Part shown: positions 38,174 through 50,864 of the stretch, piece by piece
Position numbering within the stretch: the first letter of the stretch is position 1
How the letters are laid out: the number at the start of each line of letters is the position of its first letter
Assembly (NCBI RefSeq): GCF_019175365.1
Contig: NZ_CP059572.1
Span: 5,456,001-5,520,000 of the forward strand
Length of the DNA stretch: 64,000 bases
From: Actinomadura graeca
GTDB taxonomy: Bacteria; Actinomycetota; Actinomycetes; Streptosporangiales; Streptosporangiaceae
Direction of reading: 5' to 3'
Position numbers and translations under genes: made by a program
Notes under the pieces: model-generated
Told to the model about the DNA's origin: nothing
Databases searched by the model: none
What the model saw: the letters and a program-made list of their open reading frames with translations, nothing else

Positions 38174-40285
38174 GTGGCTACCAAAACCGGTGTAGACCTG
38201 GCCAAGGTCCGCAACATCGGGATCATGGCCCATATCGACGCGGGCAAGACCACGACGACCGAGCGGATCCTGTACTACACGGGCATCAGCTACAAGATCG
38301 GCGAGGTCCACGACGGCGCCGCCACCATGGACTGGATGGAGCAGGAGCAGGAGCGGGGGATCACCATCACCTCCGCCGCCACCACCTGCGAGTGGCCCGT
38401 GGACGACGTCAAGCACACCATCAACATCATCGACACCCCGGGTCACGTCGACTTCACCGTCGAGGTGGAGCGCAACCTGCGGGTGCTCGACGGCGCCGTC
38501 GCGGTGTTCGACGGTGTCGCCGGTGTCGAGCCCCAGTCCGAGACCGTGTGGCGCCAGGCCGACCGGTACGGCGTGCCGCGCATGTGCTTCGTGAACAAGC
38601 TCGACCGGGTCGGCGCCGAGTTCCACCGCTGCGTCGACATGATCGAGAATCGTCTCAACGCGACCCCGCTCGTGCTGCAGCTGCCGGTCGGCGCCGAGGC
38701 CGACTTCAAGGGCGTCATCGACCTGGTGACGATGAAGGCCCTGCTGTGGAACGAGGAGGCCAAGCTCGGCGAGATGTACGACACGGTCGACATCCCCGAG
38801 ACGCACGCCGAGTCGGCGCGCGAGTGGCACGACAAGCTGGTCGAGACCCTCGCCGAGAACGACGACGAGATCATGGAGCTGTACCTGGAGGGCGACGAGC
38901 CCACCGTGGAGCAGCTCTACGCGGGCATCCGCCGCGCGACCGTCGCCGCGAAGCTGACGCCGGTGACCTGCGGGACGGCCTTCAAGAACAAGGGCGTGCA
39001 GCCGCTCCTGGACGCGATCGTCCGCTACCTGCCCTCCCCGCTGGACGTGGACGCCATCGAGGGCCACTCCGTCCGCGACGAGGAGAAGGTGCTCGCGCGC
39101 AAGCCGAGCGAGGAGGAGCCGTTCTCCGCGCTCGCGTTCAAGATCATGAGCGACCCGCACCTCGGCAAGCTGACGTTCGTCCGCGTCTACTCGGGCGTCA
39201 TGGAGTCCGGCGCGAACGTGATGAACTCCGTCAAGGAGCGCAAGGAGCGCATCGGCAAGATCTACCGGATGCACGCCAACAAGCGCACCGAGATCGAGCG
39301 CGCGGGCGCGGGCGACATCGTCGCGGTGATGGGCCTGAAGCAGACCACCACCGGTGAGACGCTGTGCGACGACAAGGACCCGATCGTCCTGGAGTCGATG
39401 AACTTCCCGGCGCCCGTCATCCACCTCGCGATCGAGCCCAAGACCAAGGGCGACCAGCAGAAGCTGAGCACCGCCATCCAGCGGCTCGCCGAGGAGGACC
39501 CGTCCTTCCAGGTGAAGACCGACGAGGACACCGGGCAGACGATCATCTACGGGATGGGCGAGCTCCACCTGGAGATCCTCGTCGACCGGATGAAGCGCGA
39601 GTTCAAGGTCGACGCGAACGTGGGCCGGCCGCAGGTCGCCTACCGCGAGACGATCAGCAAGAAGATCGAGAAGGTCGAGTACACCCACAAGAAGCAGACG
39701 GGTGGCTCCGGCCAGTTCGGCCGCGTGATCATCGACCTGGAGCCGCTGGGCGGAGGGTCTGACGGCTACGAATTCGAGAACAAGGTCACCGGTGGCCGCA
39801 TCCCGCGGGAGTACATCCCGTCGGTGGACGCCGGCTGCCAGGAGGCCGCCGAGTTCGGCGTCCTCGCCGGGTACCCGATGGTGGGCGTCAAGGTCACCCT
39901 GAGGGACGGCGCCTACCACGAGGTCGACTCCTCGGAGATGGCGTTCAAGGTCGCCGGTTCCATGGCGTTCAAGGAGGCCGCCCGCAAGGCGTCCCCCACG
40001 CTGCTGGAGCCGATGATGGCCGTCGAGGTCACCACGCCCGAGGACAACATGGGCGATGTGATCGGCGACCTCAACAGCCGCCGCGGCCAGGTCCAGTCCA
40101 TGGACGAGCGGCACGGCATGCGCGTCATCAAGGCGCTCGTGCCCCTGTCCGAGATGTTCGGCTACGTGGGTGATCTGCGCAGCAAGACCCAGGGCCGGGC
40201 CGTCTTCACCATGCAGTTCGACTCCTACGCCGAGGTTCCCGCGAACGTCGCACAGGAGATCATCGCGAAGGCGCGGGGCGAGTAG
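38174..40285 (+). CDS. fusA: Elongation factor G
   Basis: 703 residues, full length. GTP motifs [17 protein letters not shown] and N-K-L-D, switch G-I-T-I-T-S-A-A. Domains II-V are intact, including R-A-V-F-T-M-Q-F near the end. EF-G drives translocation and ribosome recycling. GTG start after GAGGAC. Confidence 0.97.
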   Translation: MATKTGVDLAKVRNIGIMAHIDAGKTTTTERILYYTGISYKIGEVHDGAATMDWMEQEQERGITITSAATTCEWPVDDVKHTINIIDTPGHVDFTVEVERNLRVLDGAVAVFDGVAGVEPQSETVWRQADRYGVPRMCFVNKLDRVGAEFHRCVDMIENRLNATPLVLQLPVGAEADFKGVIDLVTMKALLWNEEAKLGEMYDTVDIPETHAESAREWHDKLVETLAENDDEIMELYLEGDEPTVEQLYAGIRRATVAAKLTPVTCGTAFKNKGVQPLLDAIVRYLPSPLDVDAIEGHSVRDEEKVLARKPSEEEPFSALAFKIMSDPHLGKLTFVRVYSGVMESGANVMNSVKERKERIGKIYRMHANKRTEIERAGAGDIVAVMGLKQTTTGETLCDDKDPIVLESMNFPAPVIHLAIEPKTKGDQQKLSTAIQRLAEEDPSFQVKTDEDTGQTIIYGMGELHLEILVDRMKREFKVDANVGRPQVAYRETISKKIEKVEYTHKKQTGGSGQFGRVIIDLEPLGGGSDGYEFENKVTGGRIPREYIPSVDAGCQEAAEFGVLAGYPMVGVKVTLRDGAYHEVDSSEMAFKVAGSMAFKEAARKASPTLLEPMMAVEVTTPEDNMGDVIGDLNSRRGQVQSMDERHGMRVIKALVPLSEMFGYVGDLRSKTQGRAVFTMQFDSYAEVPANVAQEIIAKARGE

Positions 40286-40369
40286 AGCGCCGGGCCTGCC
40301 CACAGATCACACCAGACGTACATCGAAGCGGTCGTCTAGACGGCCGAGGATCGCAACAAGGAGCAACCA

Positions 40370-41563
40370 GTGGCGAAGGCCAAGTTCGAGCGGACGAAGC
40401 CGCACGTGAACATCGGCACCATTGGACATATCGACCACGGTAAGACCACGCTTACCGCGGCGATCACCAAGGTGCTCCACGACAAGTACCCGGACCTCAA
40501 CCCCTTCACGCCGTTCGAGGACATCGACAAGGCGCCGGAGGAGCGCGAGCGCGGCATCACGATCTCGATCGCGCACGTCGAGTACCAGACCGAGGCCCGG
40601 CACTACGCGCACGTGGACTGCCCCGGTCACGCGGACTACATCAAGAACATGATCACCGGTGCGGCGCAGATGGACGGCGCCATCCTGGTGGTGGCCGCCA
40701 CCGACGGCCCGATGCCGCAGACCAAGGAGCACGTGCTCCTCGCCCGCCAGGTCGGCGTGCCCTACATCGTCGTCGCGCTGAACAAGTGCGACATGGTCGA
40801 CGACGAGGAGATCCTGGAGCTCGTCGAGCTCGAGGTCCGCGAGCTGCTGTCGGAGTACGAGTTCCCGGGCGACGACGTCCCGGTCGTGCGCGTCTCCGCG
40901 TTCCAGGCCCTGCAGGGCGACGAGAAGTGGGGCGCCTCCGTCGCCGAGCTGATGGACGCCGTCGACCAGAACGTGCCGGAGCCGGTGCGCGACATCGACA
41001 AGCCGTTCCTGATGCCGATCGAGGACGTCTTCTCGATCACCGGCCGCGGCACGGTCGTGACCGGCCGCATCGAGCGCGGTGTCGTCAACGTCAACGAGAC
41101 CGTCGACATCATCGGCATCAAGAACGAGACCACCTCGACCACCGTCACCGGCGTCGAGATGTTCCGCAAGCTGCTCGACCAGGGCCAGGCGGGCGACAAC
41201 GTCGGCCTGCTCCTGCGCGGCATCAAGCGCGAGGACGTCGAGCGCGGCCAGTGCGTCATCAAGCCGGGCACCACGACCCCGCACACCGAGTTCGAGGCGC
41301 AGGTCTACATCCTGTCCAAGGACGAGGGCGGCCGTCACACGCCGTTCTTCAACAACTACCGTCCGCAGTTCTACTTCCGGACCACGGACGTCACCGGCGT
41401 GGTGAACCTCCCCGAGGGCACCGAGATGGTCATGCCGAGCGACAACACCGAGATGCGCGTCGAGCTGATCCAGCCCGTCGCCATGGAGGAGGGCCTGAAG
41501 TTCGCCATCCGCGAGGGTGGCCGGACCGTCGGCTCGGGTCGCGTCACCAAGGTCATCAAGTAA
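40370..41563 (+). CDS. tuf: Elongation factor Tu
   Basis: 397 residues. [21 protein letters not shown], and domain II/III text through [11 protein letters not shown]. It delivers aminoacyl-tRNA to the ribosome. GTG start with AAGGAG upstream. Last gene of the str operon, ended by the hairpin at 41577-41615. Confidence 0.97.
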   Translation: MAKAKFERTKPHVNIGTIGHIDHGKTTLTAAITKVLHDKYPDLNPFTPFEDIDKAPEERERGITISIAHVEYQTEARHYAHVDCPGHADYIKNMITGAAQMDGAILVVAATDGPMPQTKEHVLLARQVGVPYIVVALNKCDMVDDEEILELVELEVRELLSEYEFPGDDVPVVRVSAFQALQGDEKWGASVAELMDAVDQNVPEPVRDIDKPFLMPIEDVFSITGRGTVVTGRIERGVVNVNETVDIIGIKNETTSTTVTGVEMFRKLLDQGQAGDNVGLLLRGIKREDVERGQCVIKPGTTTPHTEFEAQVYILSKDEGGRHTPFFNNYRPQFYFRTTDVTGVVNLPEGTEMVMPSDNTEMRVELIQPVAMEEGLKFAIREGGRTVGSGRVTKVIK

Positions 41564-41576
41564 CACCTCTCGCGCG

Positions 41577-41615
41577 GCGGCGGTCCGGCCGCTCTCAGCA
41601 CAGCCGGGCCGCCGC
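41577..41615 (+). terminator. Terminator after tuf
   Basis: GCGGCGGTCCGGC (41577-41589) pairs with GCCGGGCCGCCGC (41603-41615), 13 bp with one T-G wobble, separating the str and S10 operons. No clear S10 promoter is seen in the 54 nt left before rpsJ. Confidence 0.82.
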
Positions 41616-41669
41616 ATCGCGATCAGTGAAGTAAACAGCGGCACTACAGCAAAGGACACCGAGGCCACC

Positions 41670-41978
41670 ATGGCGGGACAGAAGATCCGCATCCGGCTCA
41701 AGGCCTACGACCACGAGGTCATCGACACCTCCGCGAAGAAGATCGTAGAGACGGTGACGCGGACGGGCGCCAAGGTCGCGGGCCCGGTGCCGCTGCCGAC
41801 CGAGAAGAACGTGTACTGCGTCATCCGCTCGCCGCACAAGTACAAGGACAGCCGCGAGCACTTCGAGATGCGCACGCACAAGCGGTTGATCGACATCATC
41901 GACCCGACGCCCAAGACGGTCGACTCGCTGATGCGGCTCGACCTTCCGGCCGGCGTTGACATCGAGATCAAGCTCTAA
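41670..41978 (+). CDS. rpsJ: 30S ribosomal protein S10
   Basis: 102 residues, exact family size: [15 protein letters not shown] and [20 protein letters not shown]10 is also NusE, the NusB partner in rRNA antitermination. ATG 41670 chosen by family fit. First gene of the S10 operon. Confidence 0.97.
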   Translation: MAGQKIRIRLKAYDHEVIDTSAKKIVETVTRTGAKVAGPVPLPTEKNVYCVIRSPHKYKDSREHFEMRTHKRLIDIIDPTPKTVDSLMRLDLPAGVDIEIKL

Positions 41979-41992
41979 GGGACGCACCGACA

Positions 41993-42643
41993 ATGAGTAC
42001 GCAGAGGAAGGGCGTCCTGGGCGAGAAGCTCGGCATGACCCAGGTCTTCGACGATGAGGGCCGGATCGTCCCGGTGACCGTCGTCCAGGCCGGGCCGTGT
42101 GTCGTCACGCAGCTCCGCAGCCAGGAGAAGGACGGCTACACCGCCGTCCAGATCGGCTACGGGCAGATCGACCCGCGCAAGGTGAACAAGCCGCGCACGG
42201 GTCACTTCGAGAAGGCCGGCGTCACGCCGCGCCGCTACCTCGTCGAGCTGCGCACCGACGACACCACCGAGTTCGAACTCGGCCAGGAGATCACCGCCAG
42301 CGTCTTCGAGGCCGGCCAGAGGATCGACGTCACCGGCACGAGCAAGGGCAAGGGCACCGCGGGTGTCATGAAGCGCCACGGCTTCAAGGGCCTCGGCGCC
42401 TCGCACGGCACCCAGCGCAAGCACCGCTCCCCGGGCTCGATCGGCGGCTGCGCGACCCCCGGTCGCGTCTTCAAGGGCCTCCGCATGGCGGGACGGCACG
42501 GCAACGCCCGCACCACCGTGCAGAACCTGACCGTCCACGCCATCGACGCGGAGAAGAACCTGCTGCTCATCAAGGGCGCGGTTCCCGGTCCCAACGGCGG
42601 CGTGGTGCTGGTCCGCGACGCAGTGAAGGGGACGGGCAAGTGA
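41993..42643 (+). CDS. rplC: 50S ribosomal protein L3
   Basis: 216 residues. [13 protein letters not shown] at the start, [15 protein letters not shown] loop and the [16 protein letters not shown] tryptophan-finger region reaching toward the peptidyl transferase centre. Overlaps rplD by 4 nt (GTGA). Confidence 0.96.
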   Translation: MSTQRKGVLGEKLGMTQVFDDEGRIVPVTVVQAGPCVVTQLRSQEKDGYTAVQIGYGQIDPRKVNKPRTGHFEKAGVTPRRYLVELRTDDTTEFELGQEITASVFEAGQRIDVTGTSKGKGTAGVMKRHGFKGLGASHGTQRKHRSPGSIGGCATPGRVFKGLRMAGRHGNARTTVQNLTVHAIDAEKNLLLIKGAVPGPNGGVVLVRDAVKGTGK

Positions 42644-43242
42644 CCTCCAAGCTCGACATCGACCTGCCCGCCGACGTCTTCGACGCGAAGACCAGCGTGC
42701 CGCTGATCCACCAGGTCGTGGTGGGGCAGCTGGCCGCGGCGCGCCAGGGCACGCACTCGACCAAGACCCGCGGCGACGTCCGCGGCGGCGGCAAGAAGCC
42801 GTACCGGCAGAAGGGCACCGGCCGCGCCCGCCAGGGCTCGACCCGCGCGCCCCAGTTCGCCGGCGGCGGCACGGTGCACGGCCCGCAGCCGCGGGACTAC
42901 TCGCAGAAGACGCCCAAGAAGATGAAGGCCGCCGCGCTGCGCGGCGCCCTGTCCGACCGCGCCCGGTACGGCCGGGTGCACGTGGTCGACAACCTCATCG
43001 AGGGCGACACCCCGAAGACGAAGACGGCGCTGACGGCGCTGCGCTCGGTCACCGAGGCCAAGCGCGTCCTGCTGGTCCTGGACCGCGAGGACGAGCTGAC
43101 CTGGAAGAGCCTGCGCAACGAGCCGAGCGTGCACGTGATCGTCTCCGACCAGCTCAACACCTACGACGTGCTGGTGAACGACGACGTCGTCTTCACGCAG
43201 AAGGCGTACGACGAGTTCATCTCGCGCGCGGCGAAGAAGTAA
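42640..43242 (+). CDS. rplD: 50S ribosomal protein L4
   Basis: 200 residues from GTG 42640; the frame upstream is an rplC shadow. The exit-tunnel loop [19 protein letters not shown] is intact with no macrolide-type change evident. In E. coli L4 autoregulates the S10 operon; no matching leader is recognised here. Confidence 0.96.
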   Translation: MTSKLDIDLPADVFDAKTSVPLIHQVVVGQLAAARQGTHSTKTRGDVRGGGKKPYRQKGTGRARQGSTRAPQFAGGGTVHGPQPRDYSQKTPKKMKAAALRGALSDRARYGRVHVVDNLIEGDTPKTKTALTALRSVTEAKRVLLVLDREDELTWKSLRNEPSVHVIVSDQLNTYDVLVNDDVVFTQKAYDEFISRAAKK

Positions 43243-43254
43243 GGAGGGTCGCAC

Positions 43255-43554
43255 ATGAACAAGATCGCCGACCCCCGCGACGTCATCATCGCGCCGGTCG
43301 TCTCGGAGAAGAGCTACGGGCTGCTGGACGAGAACAAGTACACGTTCGTGGTCCGCCCGGACGCCAACAAGACGCAGATCAAGCAGGCCGTCGAGGCCGT
43401 GTTCGGCGTCAAGGTGACCAGCGTGAACACGCTCAACCGGCAGGGCAAGCGCAAGCGCACCCGGTTCGGCTACGGCAAGCGCAAGGACACCAAGCGCGCC
43501 ATCGTCAGCCTCGCCGAGGGCGAGCGGATCGACATCTTCGGCGGCCCGGCCTAA
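43255..43554 (+). CDS. rplW: 50S ribosomal protein L23
   Basis: 99 residues: [15 protein letters not shown] and [13 protein letters not shown]23 lines the tunnel exit and docks trigger factor and [10 protein letters not shown] lies 8 nt before the ATG. Confidence 0.96.
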   Translation: MNKIADPRDVIIAPVVSEKSYGLLDENKYTFVVRPDANKTQIKQAVEAVFGVKVTSVNTLNRQGKRKRTRFGYGKRKDTKRAIVSLAEGERIDIFGGPA

Positions 43555-43598
43555 CCAGCCGGCCGTCCCGGAGATAGACCAAGGGATGAACGAAAAAG

Positions 43599-44432
43599 AT
43601 GGGCATCCGTAACTACAAGCCGACGACCCCGGGTCGTCGCGGCTCCAGCGTGGCCGACTTCGTCGAGGTCACGCGCCGCGAGCCGGAGAAGTCGCTGCTG
43701 CGTCCGCTCCCCAAGAAGGGCGGCCGCAACAACCACGGCCGCATCACCACCCGGCACCAGGGCGGCGGGCACAAGCGCGCCTACCGCCTGATCGACTTCC
43801 GCCGGCACGACAAGGACGGCGTCCCGGCCAAGGTCGCGCACATCGAGTACGACCCGAACCGCACCGCGCGGATCGCGCTGCTGCACTACGTGGACGGCGA
43901 GAAGCGCTACATCCTCGCCCCGCGCGGCCTGCGGCAGGGCGACCGGGTGGAGAACGGGCCGGGCGCGGACATCAAGCCGGGCAACTGCCTGCCGCTGCGC
44001 AACATCCCGACGGGTACCGTCATCCACGCCATCGAGCTGCGGCCCGGCGGCGGCGCCAAGATCGCCCGCAGCGCGGGCGCGGGCGTCCAGCTGCTGGCCA
44101 AGGAGGGCAAGTACGCCACGCTGCGCATGCCCTCGGGCGAGATGCGGATGGTGGACGTGCGGTGCCGCGCGACGGTCGGCGAGGTCGGGAACGCCGAGCA
44201 GTCGAACATCAACTGGGGCAAGGCCGGCCGCATGCGGTGGAAGGGCAAGCGCCCGACCGTCCGCGGCGTGGCCATGAACCCGATCGACCACCCGCACGGT
44301 GGTGGTGAGGGCAAGACCTCCGGTGGCCGGCACCCGGTGAACCCGAACGGTAAGAAGGAAGGCCGCACTCGCCAGGCGAACAAGTCGAGCGACCGGCTGA
44401 TCGTCCGTCGTCGCAGCAAGAAGAAGCGGTAG
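43599..44432 (+). CDS. rplB: 50S ribosomal protein L2
   Basis: 277 residues: [15 protein letters not shown], and the C-terminal signature [12 protein letters not shown] with the His near the peptidyl transferase centre. Essential for subunit joining. Confidence 0.97.
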   Translation: MGIRNYKPTTPGRRGSSVADFVEVTRREPEKSLLRPLPKKGGRNNHGRITTRHQGGGHKRAYRLIDFRRHDKDGVPAKVAHIEYDPNRTARIALLHYVDGEKRYILAPRGLRQGDRVENGPGADIKPGNCLPLRNIPTGTVIHAIELRPGGGAKIARSAGAGVQLLAKEGKYATLRMPSGEMRMVDVRCRATVGEVGNAEQSNINWGKAGRMRWKGKRPTVRGVAMNPIDHPHGGGEGKTSGGRHPVNPNGKKEGRTRQANKSSDRLIVRRRSKKKR

Positions 44433-44444
44433 GAGTCGCTCGTC

Positions 44445-44726
44445 ATGCCACGTAGCCTTAAGAAGGGCCCATTCGTGGACGACCACCTCATGAAGAAGGT
44501 GGACGTGCAGAACGAGAAGGGCACCAAGAACGTCATCAAGACGTGGTCGCGGCGCTCCATGATCGTGCCGGACATGATCGGTCACACGATCGCCGTGCAC
44601 GACGGCCGCAAGCACGTCCCGGTGTTCGTCACCGACGCCATGGTGGGGCACAAGCTCGGCGAGTTCGCGCCGACGCGGACGTTCCGCAGCCATGTCAAGG
44701 AAGACCGCCGCAGCCGTCGCGGCTGA
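44445..44726 (+). CDS. rpsS: 30S ribosomal protein S19
   Basis: 93 residues: [34 protein letters not shown]. Binds with S13 in the 30S head. GGAG lies 12 nt after the rplB stop. Confidence 0.97.
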   Translation: MPRSLKKGPFVDDHLMKKVDVQNEKGTKNVIKTWSRRSMIVPDMIGHTIAVHDGRKHVPVFVTDAMVGHKLGEFAPTRTFRSHVKEDRRSRRG

Positions 44727-44763
44727 GCAGGCAGAGCACGCACGTAGGAGAGAGGGATCAGCG

Positions 44764-45155
44764 ATGGAAGCCAGGGCCCAGGCGCGGTTCATCCGCGTCA
44801 CGCCCAGGAAGGCCCGCCGCGTGGTGGACCTCATCCGCGGCCTGCCTGCCGCGGAGGCTCAGGCGGTGCTGCGGTTCGCCCCCCAGGCTGCGAGTGAGCC
44901 GGTGGGCAAGGTGCTGGCGAGTGCCATCGCCAACGCCGAGCACAACTTCAAGCTCGACTCGGACACGCTCGTCGTGAGCCGTGCGTGGGTGGACGAGGGG
45001 CCGACGCTCAAGCGTTTCCGCCCCCGCGCCCAGGGCCGGGCCTACCGCATCAACAAGCGCACGAGCCACATCACCGTGGTCGTGGAGTCGCGGGACGAGG
45101 CGTCCGCCGGCAGCGGGGCCGCGCCCGGCGGTAAGAAGACGAGGAGGGCCCGGTA

Positions 45156-45156
<1 letters not shown>
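44764..45156 (+). CDS. rplV: 50S ribosomal protein L22
   Basis: 130 residues from ATG 44764 ([20 protein letters not shown]). The tunnel hairpin [15 protein letters not shown] is standard. A short basic C-terminal tail extends the usual length by about 15. The stop overlaps rpsC by one base. Confidence 0.96.
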
Positions 45157-46019
<863 letters not shown>

Positions 46020-46026
46020 GTAACCC

Positions 46027-46446
46027 ATGCTGATCCCTCGCAAGGTCAAGCACCGCAAGCAGCACCACCCGAAGCGCCGGGGCATGGCCAAGGGCGGCAC
46101 CAAGGTGACGTTCGGCGAGTACGGCATCCAGGCGGTCGAGCCCGCGTACGTGACCAACCGGCAGATCGAGGCCGCGCGTATCGCCATGACCCGCCACATC
46201 AAGCGCGGCGGCAAGGTCTGGATCAACATCTTCCCGGACCGTCCGCTGACCAAGAAGCCCGCCGAGACTCGCATGGGCTCCGGCAAGGGCTCGGTCGAGT
46301 GGTGGGTGGCCAACGTCAAGCCGGGACGGGTGATGTTCGAGATCTCCTACCCGAACGAGCAGGTGGCCCGCGAGGCGCTCACGCGCGCGATCCACAAGCT
46401 GCCGATGAAGTGCAAGATCGTCAAGCGAGAGGTGGGTGAGTCCTGA
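46027..46446 (+). CDS. rplP: 50S ribosomal protein L16
   Basis: 139 residues: [29 protein letters not shown]. Contacts tRNA near the A site. TGATG overlap with rpmC. Confidence 0.97.
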   Translation: MLIPRKVKHRKQHHPKRRGMAKGGTKVTFGEYGIQAVEPAYVTNRQIEAARIAMTRHIKRGGKVWINIFPDRPLTKKPAETRMGSGKGSVEWWVANVKPGRVMFEISYPNEQVAREALTRAIHKLPMKCKIVKREVGES

Positions 46447-46700
46447 TGGCCAAGGGTCTTGCCGCCGACGACCTGCGGACCGAGCCCGAGGACGTCCTGG
46501 TCACCAAGCTCAAGGAGGCGAAGGAGGAGCTGTTCAACCTCCGCTTCCAGGCCGCGACCGGCCAGCTTGAGAGCCACGGGCGCCTGCGCACCGTGAAGCG
46601 CGAGATCGCCCGCATCTACACCGTGATGCGGGAGCGGGAGCTCGGCATCGTCACGGTCGCCGCAGACGCCACCGGGGACGCCGGGGAGGACGACGAATGA
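46446..46700 (+). CDS. rpmC: 50S ribosomal protein L29
   Basis: 84 residues: [16 protein letters not shown] core helices and a short acidic tail (G-D-A-G-E-D-D-E). ATGA overlap with rpsQ. Confidence 0.95.
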   Translation: MAKGLAADDLRTEPEDVLVTKLKEAKEELFNLRFQAATGQLESHGRLRTVKREIARIYTVMRERELGIVTVAADATGDAGEDDE

Positions 46701-46966
46701 CCGAGCAGACGCAGCAGCGGAGCAGCCGCAAGATCCTTGAGGGTCTGGTGGTCAGCGACAAGATGGACAAGACCGTGGTCGTGTCCGTCGAGGACCGCGT
46801 GAAGCACGCCAAGTACCACAAGGTGATCCGCCGCACGAAGAACTACAAGGCGCACGACGAGGCCAACGAGTGTGGCGTCGGCGACCGCGTCCGTCTCATG
46901 GAGACCCGCCCGCTGTCGGCCACCAAGCGGTGGCGCGTGGTCGAGATCCTTGAGAAGGCCAAGTAA
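46697..46966 (+). CDS. rpsQ: 30S ribosomal protein S17
   Basis: 89 residues: [32 protein letters not shown] and [10 protein letters not shown]. Last gene of the S10 set; a 70-nt gap leads to rplN. Confidence 0.96.
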   Translation: MTEQTQQRSSRKILEGLVVSDKMDKTVVVSVEDRVKHAKYHKVIRRTKNYKAHDEANECGVGDRVRLMETRPLSATKRWRVVEILEKAK

Positions 46967-47036
46967 TTACTGGTTCCACCAGGCTGCCCGCCGGACGGTG
47001 TCCCGGGCAGAACCGGTGTGACGAACAGGAGTTGAC

Positions 47037-47405
47037 GTGATCCAGCAGGAGTCGCGACTCAAGGTCGCCGACAACACGGGTGCGAAGGAGATCCTTTGCA
47101 TCCGGGTTCTCGGCGGCTCGGGTCGGCGCTACGCGGGAGTCGGCGACATCATCGTCGCGACGGTGAAGGACGCCCTTCCCGGCGCGGGCGTGAAGAAGGG
47201 TGACGTCGTCAAGGCGGTCGTCGTGCGCACCCGCAAGGAGCGCCGGCGCCCGGACGGCTCCTACATCCGCTTCGACGAGAACGCGGCCGTCCTGATCAAG
47301 GACGGCGGCGACCCCCGTGGTACCCGCATCTTCGGCCCGGTGGGCCGCGAACTGCGCGAGAAGAAGTTCATGCGCATCATCTCGCTCGCGCCGGAGGTGC
47401 TGTGA
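47037..47405 (+). CDS. rplN: 50S ribosomal protein L14
   Basis: 122 residues from GTG 47037: [17 protein letters not shown] and [25 protein letters not shown] before the start. Opens the spc group. Confidence 0.97.
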   Translation: MIQQESRLKVADNTGAKEILCIRVLGGSGRRYAGVGDIIVATVKDALPGAGVKKGDVVKAVVVRTRKERRRPDGSYIRFDENAAVLIKDGGDPRGTRIFGPVGRELREKKFMRIISLAPEVL

Positions 47406-47713
47406 TGAAGATCCGTAAGGGCGACGAGGTCATCGTCATCGCCGGCAAGGACAAGGGCGCGACGGGCAAGGTCCTGCGCGTCGACCCGCGCGCCGAGCGC
47501 GTCGTCGTCGAGGGCGTCAACCTCATCACCAAGAACATCAAGGCCGACCAGCAGCGTGCGGGCAAGGAGAGCGGGCGCGTGACGGTCGAGGCGCCGCTGC
47601 ACGTGAGCAACGTCGCGCTCGTCGAGGACGGCAAGCCGGTCCGCGCCGGTTACCGGATCAACGACGACGGCACGAAGGTCCGGATCTCGCGGCGCAGCGG
47701 TAAGGAGATCTGA
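47405..47713 (+). CDS. rplX: 50S ribosomal protein L24
   Basis: 102 residues: KOW-type start [21 protein letters not shown] 47405 overlaps the rplN stop; a GTG three bases earlier is possible but less likely. L24 starts 50S assembly. Confidence 0.96.
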   Translation: MKIRKGDEVIVIAGKDKGATGKVLRVDPRAERVVVEGVNLITKNIKADQQRAGKESGRVTVEAPLHVSNVALVEDGKPVRAGYRINDDGTKVRISRRSGKEI

Positions 47714-47718
47714 GACCG

Positions 47719-48294
47719 ATGACCGAGACCGTGACCGAGCGCCCCGTCCCGCAGCCGAGGCTCAAGCTCCGCTACCGCGAGGAGATCGCGGGCGCGATGC
47801 GCGAGCAGTTCGGCTACGCCAACGTCATGCAGATCCCCGGGCTGACCAAGATCGTGGTCAACATGGGGGTCGGCGAGGCGGCCAAGGACGCCAAGGTGAT
47901 CGAGGGCGCCATCCGCGACCTGTCGGCGATCACCGGCCAGAAGCCGGCCGTGAACCGGGCCCGCAAGTCCATCGCGCAGTTCAAGCTGCGCGAGGGCATG
48001 CCGATCGGCGCGCACACCACGCTGCGCGGCGACCGGATGTGGGAGTTCCTGGACCGGCTGCTGGCCACCGCCCTGCCCCGTATCCGCGACTTCCGCGGCC
48101 TGTCGCCGAAGCAGTTCGACGGCAACGGCAACTACACCTTCGGGCTGACCGAGCAGGTCATGTTCCACGAGGTGGACCCGGACAAGGTCGACCGGCAGCG
48201 GGGCATGGACATCACGATCGTGACGTCCGCGAAGACCGACGACGAGGGCCGGGCGCTGCTCAAGCTCCTGGGCTTCCCCTTCAAGGACAACTAG
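47719..48294 (+). CDS. rplE: 50S ribosomal protein L5
   Basis: 191 residues: [30 protein letters not shown] and L-L-K-L-L-G-F-P-F. Binds 5S rRNA and the P-site tRNA. Confidence 0.97.
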   Translation: MTETVTERPVPQPRLKLRYREEIAGAMREQFGYANVMQIPGLTKIVVNMGVGEAAKDAKVIEGAIRDLSAITGQKPAVNRARKSIAQFKLREGMPIGAHTTLRGDRMWEFLDRLLATALPRIRDFRGLSPKQFDGNGNYTFGLTEQVMFHEVDPDKVDRQRGMDITIVTSAKTDDEGRALLKLLGFPFKDN

Positions 48295-48348
48295 GGGTCC
48301 TGTGGCGGCCGGGTCACCGGCCGGGGATCGCATCAAGGAGAACTGAGC

Positions 48349-48534
48349 ATGGCGAAGAAGTCGCTGATCGCCAAGGCGGCGCGCAAGCCCAAGTTCGGCG
48401 TCCGCGCGTACACTCGGTGCTCGCGCTGCGGACGTCCGCGCTCCGTCTACCGGAAGTTCGGCCTGTGCCGCGTGTGCTTCCGGGAGATGGCCCACCGCGG
48501 CGAGCTGCCCGGCATCACGAAGTCCAGCTGGTAG
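48349..48534 (+). CDS. rpsN: 30S ribosomal protein S14, zinc-binding type Z
   Basis: 61 residues, the short zinc form, with C24-x2-C27 and C40-x2-C43 (T-R-C-S-R-C and G-L-C-R-V-C-F-R). AAGGAG before the ATG. Actinobacteria often carry a zinc-free S14 paralogue elsewhere under Zur control; none is in this window. Confidence 0.97.
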   Translation: MAKKSLIAKAARKPKFGVRAYTRCSRCGRPRSVYRKFGLCRVCFREMAHRGELPGITKSSW

Positions 48535-48670
48535 CCGCCCGCCCCTCCGGGGGCGGCGCACCGGCATGTAATAACCACCGGGCACCCGGCGAGGGTGCCC
48601 ACGACCGCGCCACAGGTCCACGGGACCACATCAGCCCGAGGAAACCGTGGCGAGGGAGGGCCAGCAGGCC

Positions 48671-49069
48671 ATGACGATGACCGACCCGATCGCAGACATG
48701 CTGACGCGTCTGCGGAACGCGAATTCGGCGTACCACGACCAGGTGGCGATGCCGTACTCGAAGATCAAGGCGCACATCGCCGAGATCCTCCAGCAGGAGG
48801 GCTACATCTCGGGCTGGAGCGTGGAGGACGCCGAGGTCGGAAAGAAGCTCAACATCGAGCTCAAGTTCGGCCCGACCCGCGAGCGTTCGATCGCCGGGAT
48901 CAAGCGCGTCTCCAAGCCGGGTCTGCGCGTGTACGCGAAGAAGGACAACCTGCCCAAGGTCCTCGGCGGACTGGGCGTCGCGATCATCTCGACGTCCTCC
49001 GGCCTGATGACGGACCGGCAGGCGGGCAAGCGCGGCGTGGGCGGGGAAGTCCTCGCCTACGTCTGGTGA
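48671..49069 (+). CDS. rpsH: 30S ribosomal protein S8
   Basis: 132 residues from ATG 48671 ([17 protein letters not shown]), preferred over an in-frame GTG at 48647 by family fit and the GAGGG upstream. C-terminal [12 protein letters not shown]. In E. coli S8 represses the spc operon. Confidence 0.96.
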   Translation: MTMTDPIADMLTRLRNANSAYHDQVAMPYSKIKAHIAEILQQEGYISGWSVEDAEVGKKLNIELKFGPTRERSIAGIKRVSKPGLRVYAKKDNLPKVLGGLGVAIISTSSGLMTDRQAGKRGVGGEVLAYVW

Positions 49070-49085
49070 GGGGAGGGCTCTAACC

Positions 49086-49622
49086 ATGTCTCGAATCGGA
49101 CGTCTCCCCATCGCCGTGCCCGGTGGCGTCGAGGTGAAGCTCGACGGCCGGGAGGTCACCGTCAAGGGGCCGAAGGGCACGCTGTCGCACACCGTCGCCG
49201 ACCCCATCGAGGTCCGGCTGGAGGACGGCCAGGTGACCGTGTCCCGGCCGAGCGACGTGAGCACGGTGCGCGCCCTGCACGGGCTCACCCGGTCGCTGAT
49301 CAACAACATGGTCGTCGGTGTGACCGAGGGCTACAAGAAGACCCTGGTCATCCAGGGCGTCGGTTACCGCGTGGCGGCCAAGGGCAAGAACCTGGAGTTC
49401 TCGCTCGGGTACAGCCACCCGATCACCGTGGAGCCCCCGGAGGGGATCTCCTTCACGGTGGAGCGGCCGACCCAGCTGATCGTCGAGGGCATCGACAAGC
49501 AGAAGGTCGGCGAGGTCGCCGCGAACATCCGCAAGCTGCGCAAGCCCGACCCGTACAAGGGCAAGGGCGTGCGGTACGAGGGTGAGCAGATCCGCCGCAA
49601 GGTCGGAAAGGCTGGTAAGTAG
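49086..49622 (+). CDS. rplF: 50S ribosomal protein L6
   Basis: 178 residues, two-fold repeat structure: [18 protein letters not shown] and the C-terminal [11 protein letters not shown]. Near the sarcin-ricin loop. Two nt before rplR. Confidence 0.97.
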   Translation: MSRIGRLPIAVPGGVEVKLDGREVTVKGPKGTLSHTVADPIEVRLEDGQVTVSRPSDVSTVRALHGLTRSLINNMVVGVTEGYKKTLVIQGVGYRVAAKGKNLEFSLGYSHPITVEPPEGISFTVERPTQLIVEGIDKQKVGEVAANIRKLRKPDPYKGKGVRYEGEQIRRKVGKAGK

Positions 49623-49624
49623 GC

Positions 49625-50011
49625 ATGGCAGGCACCAAGACCCTGGCCGGAAAGGCCACGAGCCGACGCGCGCTGTCCCGCAAGCGCCGGCACCTGCGGG
49701 TCCGGAAGAAGGTCGTCGGCAGCGCCGCGCGTCCCCGCCTGGTCGTGACCCGCTCCAGCCGGCACGTGTTCGTCCAGGTCATCGACGACGACAAGGGCCA
49801 CACGCTGGCCTCCGCGTCGACGATGGAGGCGGACCTGCGCGCCGAGTCCGGCGACAAGACGGCCAAGTCCCGCAAGGTCGGCGAGCTCGTCGCCCGCCGC
49901 GCCCAGGACGCCGGTGTGTCCGCGGTCGTGTTCGACCGCGGCGGCAACAAGTACCACGGCCGCATCGCCGCAGTGGCGGACGGTGCGCGCGAGGGGGGCC
50001 TGGAGCTGTGA
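49625..50011 (+). CDS. rplR: 50S ribosomal protein L18
   Basis: 128 residues: [22 protein letters not shown] and [12 protein letters not shown]. Binds 5S rRNA. Confidence 0.96.
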   Translation: MAGTKTLAGKATSRRALSRKRRHLRVRKKVVGSAARPRLVVTRSSRHVFVQVIDDDKGHTLASASTMEADLRAESGDKTAKSRKVGELVARRAQDAGVSAVVFDRGGNKYHGRIAAVADGAREGGLEL

Positions 50012-50060
50012 TGACCGTCCTCCAGTCCCCACCCACCACCTTTACTGGAAGGAACCACTG

Positions 50061-50684
50061 ATGGCAGCGCAGAGGCGTGGCGGCGGTCAGGGTGGCGACC
50101 GTCGCGACGGCCGCCGCGACGACCGCCGCGGTGGCGCCGACAAGGGCCAGTCGTACATCGAGAAGGTCGTGGCGATCAACCGTGTCGCCAAGGTCGTCAA
50201 GGGCGGCCGTCGCTTCAGCTTCACCGCCCTGGTGATCGTCGGTGACGGCAACGGCACCGTCGGCGTCGGCTACGGCAAGGCCAAGGAGGTGCCCGCGGCC
50301 ATCGCCAAGGGCGTCGAGGAGGCCAAGAAGCACTTCTTCAAGGTCCCGCGGATCCAGGGCACCATCCCGCACCTGGTGCAGGCGCGCGACGCGGCGGGCG
50401 AGGTCCTGCTGCGTCCGGCCAGCCCCGGTACCGGCGTCATCGCCGGTGGCCCGGTGCGCGCGGTGCTGGAGTGCGCGGGCATCCACGACGTGCTGAGCAA
50501 GTCGCTGGGCAGCGACAACGCGATCAACATCGTGCACGCGACGATCGCGGGCCTCAAGGCGCTCAAGCGCCCGGAGGAGATCGCCGCCAAGCGCGGGCTG
50601 CCGATCGAGGACGTCGCGCCCGCCGCCATGCTGCGGGCCCGCGCCGCGGGCAGCGAGCCGAGGGCGGAGGCCGCGAGCTCATGA
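50061..50684 (+). CDS. rpsE: 30S ribosomal protein S5
   Basis: 207 residues from ATG 50061 (GGAAGGAAC upstream). The first 28 residues are an Arg/Gly/Asp-rich extension. Core: [17 protein letters not shown] and the C-terminal D-V-L-S-K-S-L-G-S. Takes part in decoding fidelity. Overlaps rpmD by 4 nt. Confidence 0.96.
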   Translation: MAAQRRGGGQGGDRRDGRRDDRRGGADKGQSYIEKVVAINRVAKVVKGGRRFSFTALVIVGDGNGTVGVGYGKAKEVPAAIAKGVEEAKKHFFKVPRIQGTIPHLVQARDAAGEVLLRPASPGTGVIAGGPVRAVLECAGIHDVLSKSLGSDNAINIVHATIAGLKALKRPEEIAAKRGLPIEDVAPAAMLRARAAGSEPRAEAASS

Positions 50685-50863
50685 GCAACTTGAAGATCAC
50701 GCAGACGAAGTCCGTGATCAGCGAGAAGCAGAACCAGCGTGACACGCTGCGCACCCTCGGCCTGAAGAAGATCGGGCAGAGCGTCGTCCGCGAGGACCGC
50801 CCCGAGGTGCTCGGCATGATCCGGACGGTGGCGCACCTGGTCATCGTCGAGGAGGTCGACTGA
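50681..50863 (+). CDS. rpmD: 50S ribosomal protein L30
   Basis: 60 residues: [22 protein letters not shown] and [12 protein letters not shown] overlap with rpsE; one base before rplO. Confidence 0.96.
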   Translation: MSNLKITQTKSVISEKQNQRDTLRTLGLKKIGQSVVREDRPEVLGMIRTVAHLVIVEEVD

Positions 50864-50864
50864 C